Assembly: GCF_038397725.1 (NCBI RefSeq)
Contig: NZ_CP151634.1
Span: forward strand, 3,472,001 to 3,536,000
Reading direction: 5' to 3'
Length of the DNA stretch: 64,000 nt
Origin: Microbacterium sp. LWO13-1.2
GTDB lineage: Bacteria; Actinomycetota; Actinomycetes; Actinomycetales; Microbacteriaceae
A model generated the notes under the pieces. That model was given only the letters and a program-made list of their open reading frames with translations, ran no database searches and had not been told where the DNA came from. How positions within the stretch are numbered: the first letter of the stretch is position 1; each line of letters opens with the position of its first letter. A program made the translations under genes and the position numbers. Of the stretch, positions 8,307 to 15,522 are shown piece by piece.

Positions 8307-8346
8307 CCGGAGGCAGAGCATGATGACCGTCGTGCTCTGCCTCCGG
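8307..8346 (+). terminator. Hairpin between the two exported-protein genes
   Basis: A perfect 14-bp stem (CCGGAGGCAGAGCA / TGCTCTGCCTCCGG) around a 12-base loop, 19 bases after the stop. No T-run follows, so it may terminate poorly or act as a 3' stabiliser. Confidence 0.6.
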
Positions 8347-8407
8347 CACGTCTGCGTGTCGGCAGCCCAACGACGCGCGTCATCCGGCTCGAGGTCAGGC
8401 GAGAACC

Positions 8408-8437
8408 CGCGTCACTTTTCGGGTCGTTCTCACTCCT
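8408..8437 (+). promoter_or_regulatory. Candidate ECF-sigma promoter 2
   Basis: CGCGTCACTT, 13 bases, CACTCCT. Same blocks and spacing as at 7461 and 9610. It ends 45 bases before the ATG at 8483. Confidence 0.7.
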
Positions 8438-8482
8438 ATGCCAGTGAAGCGTTTTTCGTTCGATTCGAAGGGGATTGATCCA

Positions 8483-9268
8483 ATGCACGAGAAGAACACA
8501 GAAGTCCCGCAGGCCGGCCCGTCCCGGAGGGCGGTCGTGCGTGGCGCGGCCTGGTCACTGCCTGTCATCGCGGCCGCCCTGGCGACGCCGATGGCGGCAG
8601 CGTCCGTCACCTGCACCACGACCATCAGCAGCGGCGCGGCCGTCTACTCACGACTCAGCGCCACTTCGTCTGTGTTCACCTGGGTCAACCTTTTCGGAGA
8701 CGGCAAGGACCTCACGCTGACCCTCGCGGCTGTACCCAATGGCGCGAGCAACATGACCATCAACACGACCAACAATCTTCGTCTGGACGCGTCCACGCAG
8801 GGCGGCGAAGCACAGCCCAGCGTGCATCTCGCGCTCGACACCGCCGACCTCCGCAACCTCGGCGGTGGTCAGCGTGTGACGTTCAGTTTCGCCCTGGCCG
8901 GCGCGCCCGTGACGGTCAACAACCTGTCCTACAAGATCAAAGACATCGACGGCTTTCAGGCACTGGACGGTCGTGGCGGCGCAGAGCGCGTCTACGTGTC
9001 CGACGGCTCCGGCAGTTACAACTCCGACTGGATCGAAGGCGCAGGAACAGGCACCGAGCCGTGGCGTCCCTCCACCGCCTCGCCGAATCCCGAGGTCGCC
9101 GCCGGCAGTGCTGCAGGCAACGTCAATGTCGCGGTCGCGTCAGTCAGCGCATTCAACCTCACCTTCGTCGCCAACAACTCAGGGCGCGCCATCGGTGATC
9201 GTCCGCCCCAGAACATCTGGGTCGGGCCGTTCACTTTCACCGCGTCGAACCCCGCATGCACGCCGTGA
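8483..9268 (+). CDS. Tat-type exported protein of unknown function (B)
   Basis: 261 residues. The ATG at 8483 is preceded by GAAGGGG. SRRAVVRG near residues 14-21 and the following GAAWSLPV...ATPMAAAS segment are nearly the same as in the gene at 7562, pointing to the same export route. The mature region is Asn/Gly/Ser-rich and beta-strand-like. It contains a cysteine close to the signal cleavage zone (SVTCTT) and one at the very C-terminus (NPACTP), which could join the two ends of a beta-sandwich. No lipobox or LPXTG sorting signal is seen. Function is not recognised; control by the fused sigma factor behind it is likely from the shared promoter motif. Confidence 0.75.
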   Translation: MHEKNTEVPQAGPSRRAVVRGAAWSLPVIAAALATPMAAASVTCTTTISSGAAVYSRLSATSSVFTWVNLFGDGKDLTLTLAAVPNGASNMTINTTNNLRLDASTQGGEAQPSVHLALDTADLRNLGGGQRVTFSFALAGAPVTVNNLSYKIKDIDGFQALDGRGGAERVYVSDGSGSYNSDWIEGAGTGTEPWRPSTASPNPEVAAGSAAGNVNVAVASVSAFNLTFVANNSGRAIGDRPPQNIWVGPFTFTASNPACTP

Positions 9269-9310
9269 CCCGCGTGTAGCGGCCTCAGTGAGACATCGGT
9301 TCGACCCTGG

Positions 9311-9352
9311 CGAGTGATCTTCCTGCCATCTCGGTGGTGGGAGGATCACTCG
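9311..9352 (+). terminator. Terminator after exported protein B
   Basis: An 18-base stem with a perfect 9-bp base CGAGTGATC/GATCACTCG and four mismatched positions above it, starting 42 bases after the stop codon. Confidence 0.65.
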
Positions 9353-9609
9353 CTGAGCACGCCACACCTCCGGTGTCTCGGCCCGCGGGCATCCACGGCG
9401 ACGTCACCTTTCCCGCTCGATCCACTCCTTATTCATGGGTACGTCGCTGGGTCACCCGTCTCCGACCGGCACGACCCGACGGTGCGGCTCTTCGCATTGA
9501 CCGGCAGCGCGACTCGAGGCGTCGCCGCCGGCAAGTCTGGGGTCCGGAGGGCCGCACCGAACACGAAAACCGTCTCGATTGCTCCCAATCGGAGAATTCT
9601 TCGCGATCT

Positions 9610-9639
9610 CGCGTCACTTCTGGCTGCTCATCGACTCCT
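9610..9639 (+). promoter_or_regulatory. Candidate autoregulatory ECF-sigma promoter 3
   Basis: CGCGTCACTT, 13 bases, GACTCCT, as at 7461 and 8408. It ends 74 bases before the sigma-factor ATG, so the sigma factor would transcribe its own gene. Confidence 0.7.
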
Positions 9640-9713
9640 AAGAGGAGGGTAGGGTGACGGGAGGTCACCCCACCGGCGCTCCGGTGTCCCGGCGCGTGAT
9701 TGGGGAGAGGTCA

Positions 9714-11498
9714 ATGGAAGATTCTCGTAGCGACGCCGAACTGCTCACTGCGCTGCGTGCCGGTGATGGCGATGCCTATGCATCGCTGTGGAAGCGCCAT
9801 GTGGGTCCGGCCTATCGATACGCAGAACGCCTGTACCGGTCTCGCGCCGACGACCTCGTCTCCGACTCGTTCCTCGCGATCTACCAGCTGGTCACGACAT
9901 CGTCGAAGGGTCCAGAGTTCGCGTTCCGGTCGTACCTGAAAGCGGTCATGCGGAACACCGCGATCCGCTGGTCCAAGGAAGCCAACCATGTCGTCGAGGC
10001 CGTCAACCTCGAAATCATCGATCATCGCGACGCACTCAGCATCATCGAGAACGAATCGAACGCCGGCGACCTGCTCAGCGCTTTCCAGACACTCCCGGAA
10101 CGCTGGCAGCGAGTGCTCTGGCTCGCCGAAGTCGCCGAGACCGGGCGACCGGAGATCGCTCGCGAGCTGGGCATCAAGCCGAACGCCGTCTCGGCGCTGC
10201 AGCGCCGCGCGCGCACCGGCCTCAAGTTCCAGTGGCTGTCCCAGCAGATCCCGACCGCGCTGAGAGACGACACCGAGCATGCCGCACGGCTGATCCCCCG
10301 CTACCTCACCGACCTGAACGATTCCGAGGCCACCACTGAAGTGACCGCGCACATCGAAACCTGTGAAACCTGCGATGAACTGCTCCACGGAATGCGGGGA
10401 GCCGCTGCGCGTCTGCAGAGCACGACCCTCGCGGCCGTGGGATTCGGCGCTCTCGGTACCGTCGTTCCGGCTGCGGCGTCGCTCTCTTCAGGCGTCGCAG
10501 TGACGACCGTCGCGATGGCCGCCGGAACGGGGATCGGCATCACCACCGGAATCCTCGCCACTGGCGTGAGCGTGCTGACCATCGGCGGCCTGATCCTCAC
10601 ATCCTGGCTCACCGGTCTACCCACAGCAGAACCGGCGGCGAAGCCGGCTGACACCCTCACCGCAGAAGTCCCAGCGGTCATCACGGAGAATTTCCCCGAC
10701 GCCATCGCCCCTGATCTGGTGAGCGTACCGGCACTTCTGCCGACGCTGCCGCGGATCGGCCGCTGGAACGACGATCCGAACATCGACTCGATCGACCTCA
10801 TCTCCGACCCCGCGCTGCTGCCCAACCTCCCGACCCGGCCCTCGCCCGACGTCACCATCCCGCTTCCCGGGGAGGGCCAGTCGGGGACACTCACCCCCGG
10901 CGTCACCACGCCGAGCGCCTATTCCGACTATCTCGCCCCGGTGATCACGGGCAAGACGACGCCTGGCTCCAGCATCGCCGTCGAGGTCGCCGGGGCACGT
11001 TACTCCGCTCCCGTCACAGAGGACGGCTCGTGGAGCTTCGATCCGCGCGGACTCCAACCGAGCGCGGGAACGCATTCGTACCGGGTATGGGCGTATGACG
11101 CCACCACCGAGTCCCCGATAACGACAGGTGCATTCACCGTGCTGCCGATCGTCGTCGAAGGGTTCGAAGGGCTCACCGGTTTCGAGGACATGCTGGCCTC
11201 GGAAGCGTCGACCACCGGGCTCGTGATCGCCGTGACCGGCCCCGCCAACGGCACCATCTATGTCAGCACGATGGAGGGGCATTCCGCGATGATCCCCCTG
11301 GATGCCACCGGACACGCGGTCAGGCGGCTGCGCATGAACTCCTGGGGATGGTACTACTTCACCTTCCGCGCCCTCGACGACGAAAGCTACTGGGGTCCGG
11401 CCGCCGAAGCCGCGCTCGACGTCTACGACCCCGACGTGCTGCATTCCCCGTGGGGCCCCGACGCCGAGGAAATGACGTTCGACTTCACCACGCCCTGA
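9714..11498 (+). CDS. Membrane-tethered ECF sigma factor fused to zinc-finger anti-sigma and Ig-like surface domain
   Basis: 594 residues; GGGGAGAGG sets the start. Order: sigma region 2 (about 8-88, with DDLVSDSFLAIY); sigma region 4 (about 110-178, helix-turn-helix RPEIARELGIKPNAVSAL); a zf-HC2 anti-sigma motif HIETCETC (H213, C217, C220); a hydrophobic zone of one or two membrane helices (about 236-299); a Pro/Thr-rich linker; a bacterial Ig-like domain (about 408-478, motif ITGKTTPGSS then DGSWSF); and a unique C-terminal domain. An ordinary ECF sigma is about 180-200 residues with a separate anti-sigma. Here sensor, brake and sigma are one chain, which must be cleaved or work from the membrane. 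Fused sigma/anti-sigma classes are known in actinobacteria, but this regulon is inferred from the sequence. Confidence 0.88.
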   Translation: MEDSRSDAELLTALRAGDGDAYASLWKRHVGPAYRYAERLYRSRADDLVSDSFLAIYQLVTTSSKGPEFAFRSYLKAVMRNTAIRWSKEANHVVEAVNLEIIDHRDALSIIENESNAGDLLSAFQTLPERWQRVLWLAEVAETGRPEIARELGIKPNAVSALQRRARTGLKFQWLSQQIPTALRDDTEHAARLIPRYLTDLNDSEATTEVTAHIETCETCDELLHGMRGAAARLQSTTLAAVGFGALGTVVPAAASLSSGVAVTTVAMAAGTGIGITTGILATGVSVLTIGGLILTSWLTGLPTAEPAAKPADTLTAEVPAVITENFPDAIAPDLVSVPALLPTLPRIGRWNDDPNIDSIDLISDPALLPNLPTRPSPDVTIPLPGEGQSGTLTPGVTTPSAYSDYLAPVITGKTTPGSSIAVEVAGARYSAPVTEDGSWSFDPRGLQPSAGTHSYRVWAYDATTESPITTGAFTVLPIVVEGFEGLTGFEDMLASEASTTGLVIAVTGPANGTIYVSTMEGHSAMIPLDATGHAVRRLRMNSWGWYYFTFRALDDESYWGPAAEAALDVYDPDVLHSPWGPDAEEMTFDFTTP

Positions 11499-11552
11499 AC
11501 TCCCGCCCGGGAGGCCGCGATCGGGCCGCCTTGTCATGCGATGTGGGGCTCG

Positions 11553-11723
11553 CTATTGAAGGGTCGCCATGATGCTGACGCCGATGACGAGGCAACCGGC
11601 CACGATGATGCCCCAGATTGGCGCTCCCGCGATCTCCTTGCCTATCCAGGGGGTGTGTTCATAGCCGTGACGACTCCTGCGCCGTCGCTTACGGCGCACC
11701 TTGATCGGTGCCGTCACCTCCAC
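11553..11723 (-). CDS. Possible small single-pass membrane protein
   Basis: 56 residues from a GTG at 11723. It has a very basic N-terminal part (KVRRKRRRRSR), then HGYEHTPWIGKE, then one hydrophobic helix at about residues 34-54. The frame stays open upstream to about 11861 but without an ATG, and no good ribosome-binding site precedes the GTG. The basic-then-hydrophobic pattern is typical of small membrane proteins (N-terminus inside). It could also be the end of a longer gene damaged by a frameshift, or chance. Confidence 0.35.
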   Translation of the reverse strand: MEVTAPIKVRRKRRRRSRHGYEHTPWIGKEIAGAPIWGIIVAGCLVIGVSIMATLQ

Positions 11724-12116
11724 GAGATCTCGAGGAGCGGAGGTTGAGGAAGGAAGCGGAGAGTTGATGTCGTCATCCGTTCTCTGGAGGTGAAGCGACC
11801 TGTCGCCAGGGTCGTCAAGCGAGGGTGTGTCCTGGTGGGGACGTCGCGGGTGACCGCGGCTTCAGGTGCTTGGGAGAGAACCAGATCAACCCCACCAGGA
11901 CGTCACCGGTCCGGATCGTCCTGATGGAGGGTCCATGTTGGTCGGTGCATCCGCGGATCCAGAACGCTGGGTTGCCGTTCCATCTCCACATCAATAAGGA
12001 GTGCAGGATCCGCGAATGGTGACGCCGACGACGCCCGTTTCTCGATCCTTGAGAGAAGGCCAGGACCCAGCGCGCTCCAGCCCGCTGTGTCGGTGCCCCG
12101 AGGCACACTGTCGTGT
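11724..12116. other. Intergenic region with no supported gene
   Basis: Holds an 11-bp inverted repeat (11830-11840 / 11890-11900) and several short open frames on both strands that lack start context and resemble nothing I recognise. It may contain the promoter of the RidA gene. Confidence 0.5.
11830..11900. repeat. 11-bp inverted repeat with 49-base spacer
   Basis: TCCTGGTGGGG and CCCCACCAGGA are exact reverse complements. Each copy is followed by ACGTC or CGTC, making the ends look alike. It could be a structured RNA, a binding-site pair or a relic of an element; nothing here decides between these. Confidence 0.5.
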
Positions 12117-12518
12117 ATGAAGATCACACTCGCGCAGCCCGCAGGACTGGTCGTCAGTCCCGCATTCAGTCACGTCGCCGTCGTGCCTCCCGGCGCGACG
12201 ACGATCTACGTCGGCGGCCAGAACGGCGTGGACGCCACCGGCTCGGTGGTCTCACCGGATGCCGGTGAGCAGTCGCTCCGCGCCGTCGAGAACGCCCGCA
12301 TCGCCTTGGAGTCCGCAGGAGCGGGCCTTGACGACGTGATCAGCTGGACCGTCCTGATCCATCAAGACGCAGACCTGCGGGCCGCGTACGGTGCGGTCGC
12401 CTCGAAGCTCGCACGCGATGGCGCCCCTCCCCTGGTCACCGCTGCGATCGTCGTCGGTCTCGGCGTTCCCGGCGCGCTGATCGAAGTGAGCGCCGTCGCC
12501 GCCGTCATCCGCGACTGA
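12117..12518 (+). CDS. RidA/YjgF-family protein
   Basis: 133 residues. The chain contains YVGGQNGVD near residue 30 and the RidA fold pattern, with VLIHQD and VEVSAVA-like strands at the end (LIEVSAVAAV). Archetypal RidA deaminates reactive enamines/imines, but the catalytic Arg of the usual ...R...E motif is not obvious here. This suggests one of the Rid subfamilies of uncertain activity. The ATG at 12117 has no strong Shine-Dalgarno. Confidence 0.8.
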   Translation: MKITLAQPAGLVVSPAFSHVAVVPPGATTIYVGGQNGVDATGSVVSPDAGEQSLRAVENARIALESAGAGLDDVISWTVLIHQDADLRAAYGAVASKLARDGAPPLVTAAIVVGLGVPGALIEVSAVAAVIRD

Positions 12519-12528
12519 ACCCGGTCGG

Positions 12529-12921
12529 TCAGCTGATCGCGACACCGATCGCCGTGACGATCACAGCGAGCAACGGCAGGCTGCCCTGCATGATCGCGGC
12601 ACGCGCCTTACTGCGCTCCGAGAGGATCAGCACGAGCGCGGCCGCCAGCATCATTCCGGTTCCGGCGAAGACGAGGGTCAGACCGATGGCGACCAGTCCG
12701 GAGATGAACAGCGCGATGCCGAGAAGCGTCGTCAGGGCGAGGAACAGGTTGTAGAAGCCCTGGTTGAAGGCCAACTGCTTCATCGTCACGGCATCCGCCT
12801 CACTGGCGACGCCGAAGATCTTGCGCGTCTCGGGCTCCGTCCACCTCAGCGACTCGAGGGCGAAGATGAAGACGTGGAAAGCGGCGGCGGCCGCGGCGAG
12901 GATCAATCCGACGATGAGCAT
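12529..12921 (-). CDS. DUF1304 four-helix membrane protein
   Basis: 130 residues with four predicted membrane helices. The family pattern FALESLRWTEPETRKIFG after helix 1 and FNQGFYNLFLA before helix 2 identifies DUF1304. Function is unknown. GGGAGAAT precedes the ATG. It lies just downstream of the CPBP gene on the same strand. Confidence 0.85.
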   Translation of the reverse strand: MLIVGLILAAAAAAFHVFIFALESLRWTEPETRKIFGVASEADAVTMKQLAFNQGFYNLFLALTTLLGIALFISGLVAIGLTLVFAGTGMMLAAALVLILSERSKARAAIMQGSLPLLAVIVTAIGVAIS

Positions 12922-12960
12922 GGGCTGATTCTCCCGCCTCAGCGCCGCGTCACCAAACAT

Positions 12961-13794
12961 TCAGACCAGGAAGATCGGCAGCAATCCCGGATTGTGGCCG
13001 TGCACGAGCACTGCGAACACCACCGCATCGAACAGCAGATGCACCGTGACCACGTACGCGAGCGAGTGCGTCCGCAGGAAGATCCACCCCTGCAGCAGCG
13101 CGAAGGGGATCGTCAGCAGTGGCCCCCACTCGCGGTAGCCGAGTTCCCACAGGAACGAGACGAAGACGACGGCCTGCAGCACGTTTGCCGCAGCATCGGG
13201 GAAGTGCCGTCGCAGCAGTGCGAATACGGTGCAGATGAAGAAGAGTTCATCCCAGATGCCCACGGCCCCGACGCCGACGAACAGGCGCGCGATGAGTTCC
13301 GGCGAGTCGACCACCGGCCAGTTCTGATAGACGCCGCTGGTGATGAAGTAGAACGGCAGGATCAGCCACCCCAGCACCAGGACGGCGACGAGCCATCCCC
13401 ACTGCAGCCGGCCCCAGCGCTTGCCGGTGCGCCAAGGGAAGCTGATCGCACGGTCCCGGAACACGAACTTCGAGATGAGATACGGCACGACCACGGCGCC
13501 GCCGAGCGCCAACGTGAAGCGCAGCATCGCGAGGTTGTCGAGCTCCGCCGCCAGGGGAATGACACTGACGATGAGCATCCCGAGACCGATGAGCGAGAGA
13601 TCCCTCGTTAGCGACGGACCGGATGCCATCGCGCGCCCCCGCTCGATCGCCCAGGCGCCGCCGATGCCGAGAGCCAGCAGCACCCACCCGAGCCAGGCCC
13701 ACTGCACCACGAAGAACGCCGGGGCCGCAGCGCATACGAGCGCGGCCGGCACCACCGCGGGCCAGAGCGCCGTCGTGCGTCGCGATGAGATCAC
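12961..13794 (-). CDS. CPBP-like (Abi-family) polytopic membrane protein
   Basis: 277 residues, about eight membrane helices. The GTG start at 13794 overlaps the trmB stop (GTGA), showing translational coupling. The CPBP motif region reads WDELFFICTVF and a later helix has HLLFDAVVF. The usual EExxxR glutamate pair is changed to Asp-Glu and the Arg is missing, so protease activity is doubtful. It may be a structural relative of the prenyl-protease-type intramembrane proteins. Confidence 0.65.
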   Translation of the reverse strand: MISSRRTTALWPAVVPAALVCAAAPAFFVVQWAWLGWVLLALGIGGAWAIERGRAMASGPSLTRDLSLIGLGMLIVSVIPLAAELDNLAMLRFTLALGGAVVVPYLISKFVFRDRAISFPWRTGKRWGRLQWGWLVAVLVLGWLILPFYFITSGVYQNWPVVDSPELIARLFVGVGAVGIWDELFFICTVFALLRRHFPDAAANVLQAVVFVSFLWELGYREWGPLLTIPFALLQGWIFLRTHSLAYVVTVHLLFDAVVFAVLVHGHNPGLLPIFLV

Positions 13795-14540
13795 GCCCGC
13801 GTCTTCCGCCGGTACACCAGATCGCGGATGTCGCGGCCCTTCGCGATGCCCTTCTGCTCGAATGCGGTCATGACTCGACCCTCGAAGCGCTCCGCCCATT
13901 CTCCGTCGAAGGCGCGCTCGAACAGCGGATCGGCATCCAGCACCTCGCGCATCTGGAGCGCGTAATCCTCCCAGTCGGTGGCGAGACGGAGCAGCCCGCC
14001 GTCGCGCAACGCGCGCGCAACCGTCTCTCCGAAGCCGGGCCGCACGAGCCGCCGCTTGTTGTGCTTGTTCTTGTGCCACGGATCGGGGAAGAAGATCCAC
14101 ACCTCGGCGGCCGCCCCTTCCGGCAGGTACGACGACAGCACTTCCGGCGCGTTCGCCTCGACAAGCCTCAGATTGCGAGCTCCCTCGCGGTCGGCATCCA
14201 GCATGGTGCGGGCGAGTCCCGCGCGGAACACCTCGACCGCCAGGAAATCGTCGTTGGGACGCGACAGCGCGGCGGAGACGATCGCGTGCCCCTGCCCCGA
14301 ACCGACCTCGACGTAGAGGGCGCCGGCGCGTCCGTACTCGACCGCCGGATCGAGCCGGGCATCCGGGTGCACCGACGTCTCGGCGGCGCCGCGCGGCACA
14401 TCGAGGAGATAGTGGGTCGCGAGTTCGGCGAAAGCCCGCTCCTGTCCCTCGGACATCCGTCCACTGCGGCGCACGAAAGACACCGGTTCGTCACGGAAGA
14501 TGCGGGGTTCAGGCATGGTTCCAGGGTAGTCGCGTGACAT
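13791..14540 (-). CDS. trmB: tRNA (guanine-N7-)-methyltransferase
   Basis: 249 residues. VEVGSGQGH at about residues 75-83 is the S-adenosylmethionine loop, and FFPDPWHKNKHNKRR is the TrmB signature that binds tRNA. It methylates G46 of tRNAs. Start chosen at 14540 (MSRDY). An in-frame ATG at 14516 (MPEPRIF) is an alternative with a similarly weak ribosome-binding site. Confidence 0.94.
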   Translation of the reverse strand: MSRDYPGTMPEPRIFRDEPVSFVRRSGRMSEGQERAFAELATHYLLDVPRGAAETSVHPDARLDPAVEYGRAGALYVEVGSGQGHAIVSAALSRPNDDFLAVEVFRAGLARTMLDADREGARNLRLVEANAPEVLSSYLPEGAAAEVWIFFPDPWHKNKHNKRRLVRPGFGETVARALRDGGLLRLATDWEDYALQMREVLDADPLFERAFDGEWAERFEGRVMTAFEQKGIAKGRDIRDLVYRRKTRA

Positions 14541-14562
14541 CGTGCACTTTCCCTGGCGCTTC

Positions 14563-15399
14563 TCAGACGGGTGTCGTGACGAAGTCGATGAGTTCCTCGA
14601 CCCGACCCAGCAGCGCCGGTTCCAGGTCGCGATAGGTGTGCACCTTCGACAGGATGTGCTGCCACGCCCGGGCGGTGTCGGCCTGGGTCTCGTGGGGCCA
14701 GCCGAATGCGCGGCAGATGCCGGTCTTCCAATCGGTGCCGCGCGGGATCTCCGGCCAGCGGGCGATGCCGAGCGCCTGCGGGGTGACGCACTGCCAGACG
14801 TCGATGAACGGATGTCCCACGATGCGCACGTGGCGACCGTGCGGGCCCCGTGCGACCGCATCGGCGATCCGAGATTCTTTCGATCCGGGCACCAGGTGAT
14901 CGACCAGAACGCCGTAACGACGGGTCGCGCTCGGCGGTTCCGCGGCGAGCAGATCGTCCAGGAGGTCGACTCCCTGCAGGAACTCGACGACGACGCCCTC
15001 GACGCGCAGGTCGTGACCCCACACCTTCTCCACGAGTTCGGCATCGTGCCTGCCCTCGACCAGGATGCGGCTGGGCAGTGCGACCTTGGCGCGCTGGTCG
15101 CCGACCGCGAAGGAGCCGGATGCAGTGCGTCGGGGTGCCTGCGCCTTGGGTGCCGGCACCGTCAGCCGGACCGGCGCTCCGTCGATGAGGAACCCCCCGC
15201 CGAGCGGGAAGAGCCGCTTGCGACCGGCGCGGTCCTCCAGCTCGACGACGCCGCCCTGTACGCGCGTCACCGCGCCGCAGAATCCGTCGTCCGCGACTTC
15301 CACCACCATGTCGAGTTCGGCCGGTACCTGAGGCACCGGCTTCGCGGCACGTTCGCGCCACCCGGCGGCGAGCACATCCGAGCCATACCTGTCGTCCAT
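14563..15399 (-). CDS. DUF3097 family protein
   Basis: 278 residues. The start MDDRYGSDVLAAGWR and the mid-region ILVEGRHDAELVEKVWG are typical of this actinobacterial family. The VEGRHD motif and the later VDHLVPGSKE and GHPFIDVWQ recall a Toprim-like metal/nucleic-acid binding fold, an inference. It is 22 bases upstream of trmB on the same strand, so the two are probably co-transcribed. Confidence 0.85.
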   Translation of the reverse strand: MDDRYGSDVLAAGWRERAAKPVPQVPAELDMVVEVADDGFCGAVTRVQGGVVELEDRAGRKRLFPLGGGFLIDGAPVRLTVPAPKAQAPRRTASGSFAVGDQRAKVALPSRILVEGRHDAELVEKVWGHDLRVEGVVVEFLQGVDLLDDLLAAEPPSATRRYGVLVDHLVPGSKESRIADAVARGPHGRHVRIVGHPFIDVWQCVTPQALGIARWPEIPRGTDWKTGICRAFGWPHETQADTARAWQHILSKVHTYRDLEPALLGRVEELIDFVTTPV

Positions 15400-15522
15400 G
15401 CTCTCCAGCGTATGTGTCTCCGCTGACGGCGAACGGCGATCCCCCTCCGGATGCTGTCGCGTGTCGGCCTGTGTGCATAGACTCGTGGCATGGGGGCACG
15501 GCAGCCAGTCGGAGGGAACACG

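Larger units (their letters stand above)
9269..9713. other. 445-bp intergenic region before the fused sigma-factor gene
   Basis: Contains a terminator-like hairpin (9311-9352) and the third promoter motif (9610-9639). The roughly 250 bases between them show no convincing gene; short open frames there are Arg/Ser-rich and look like chance frames. Confidence 0.6.

Noticed and set aside
11825..12022. 65-codon open frame in the intergenic gap
   Set aside because: No ribosome-binding site, odd composition, and it overlaps the inverted repeat; not enough to call a gene.
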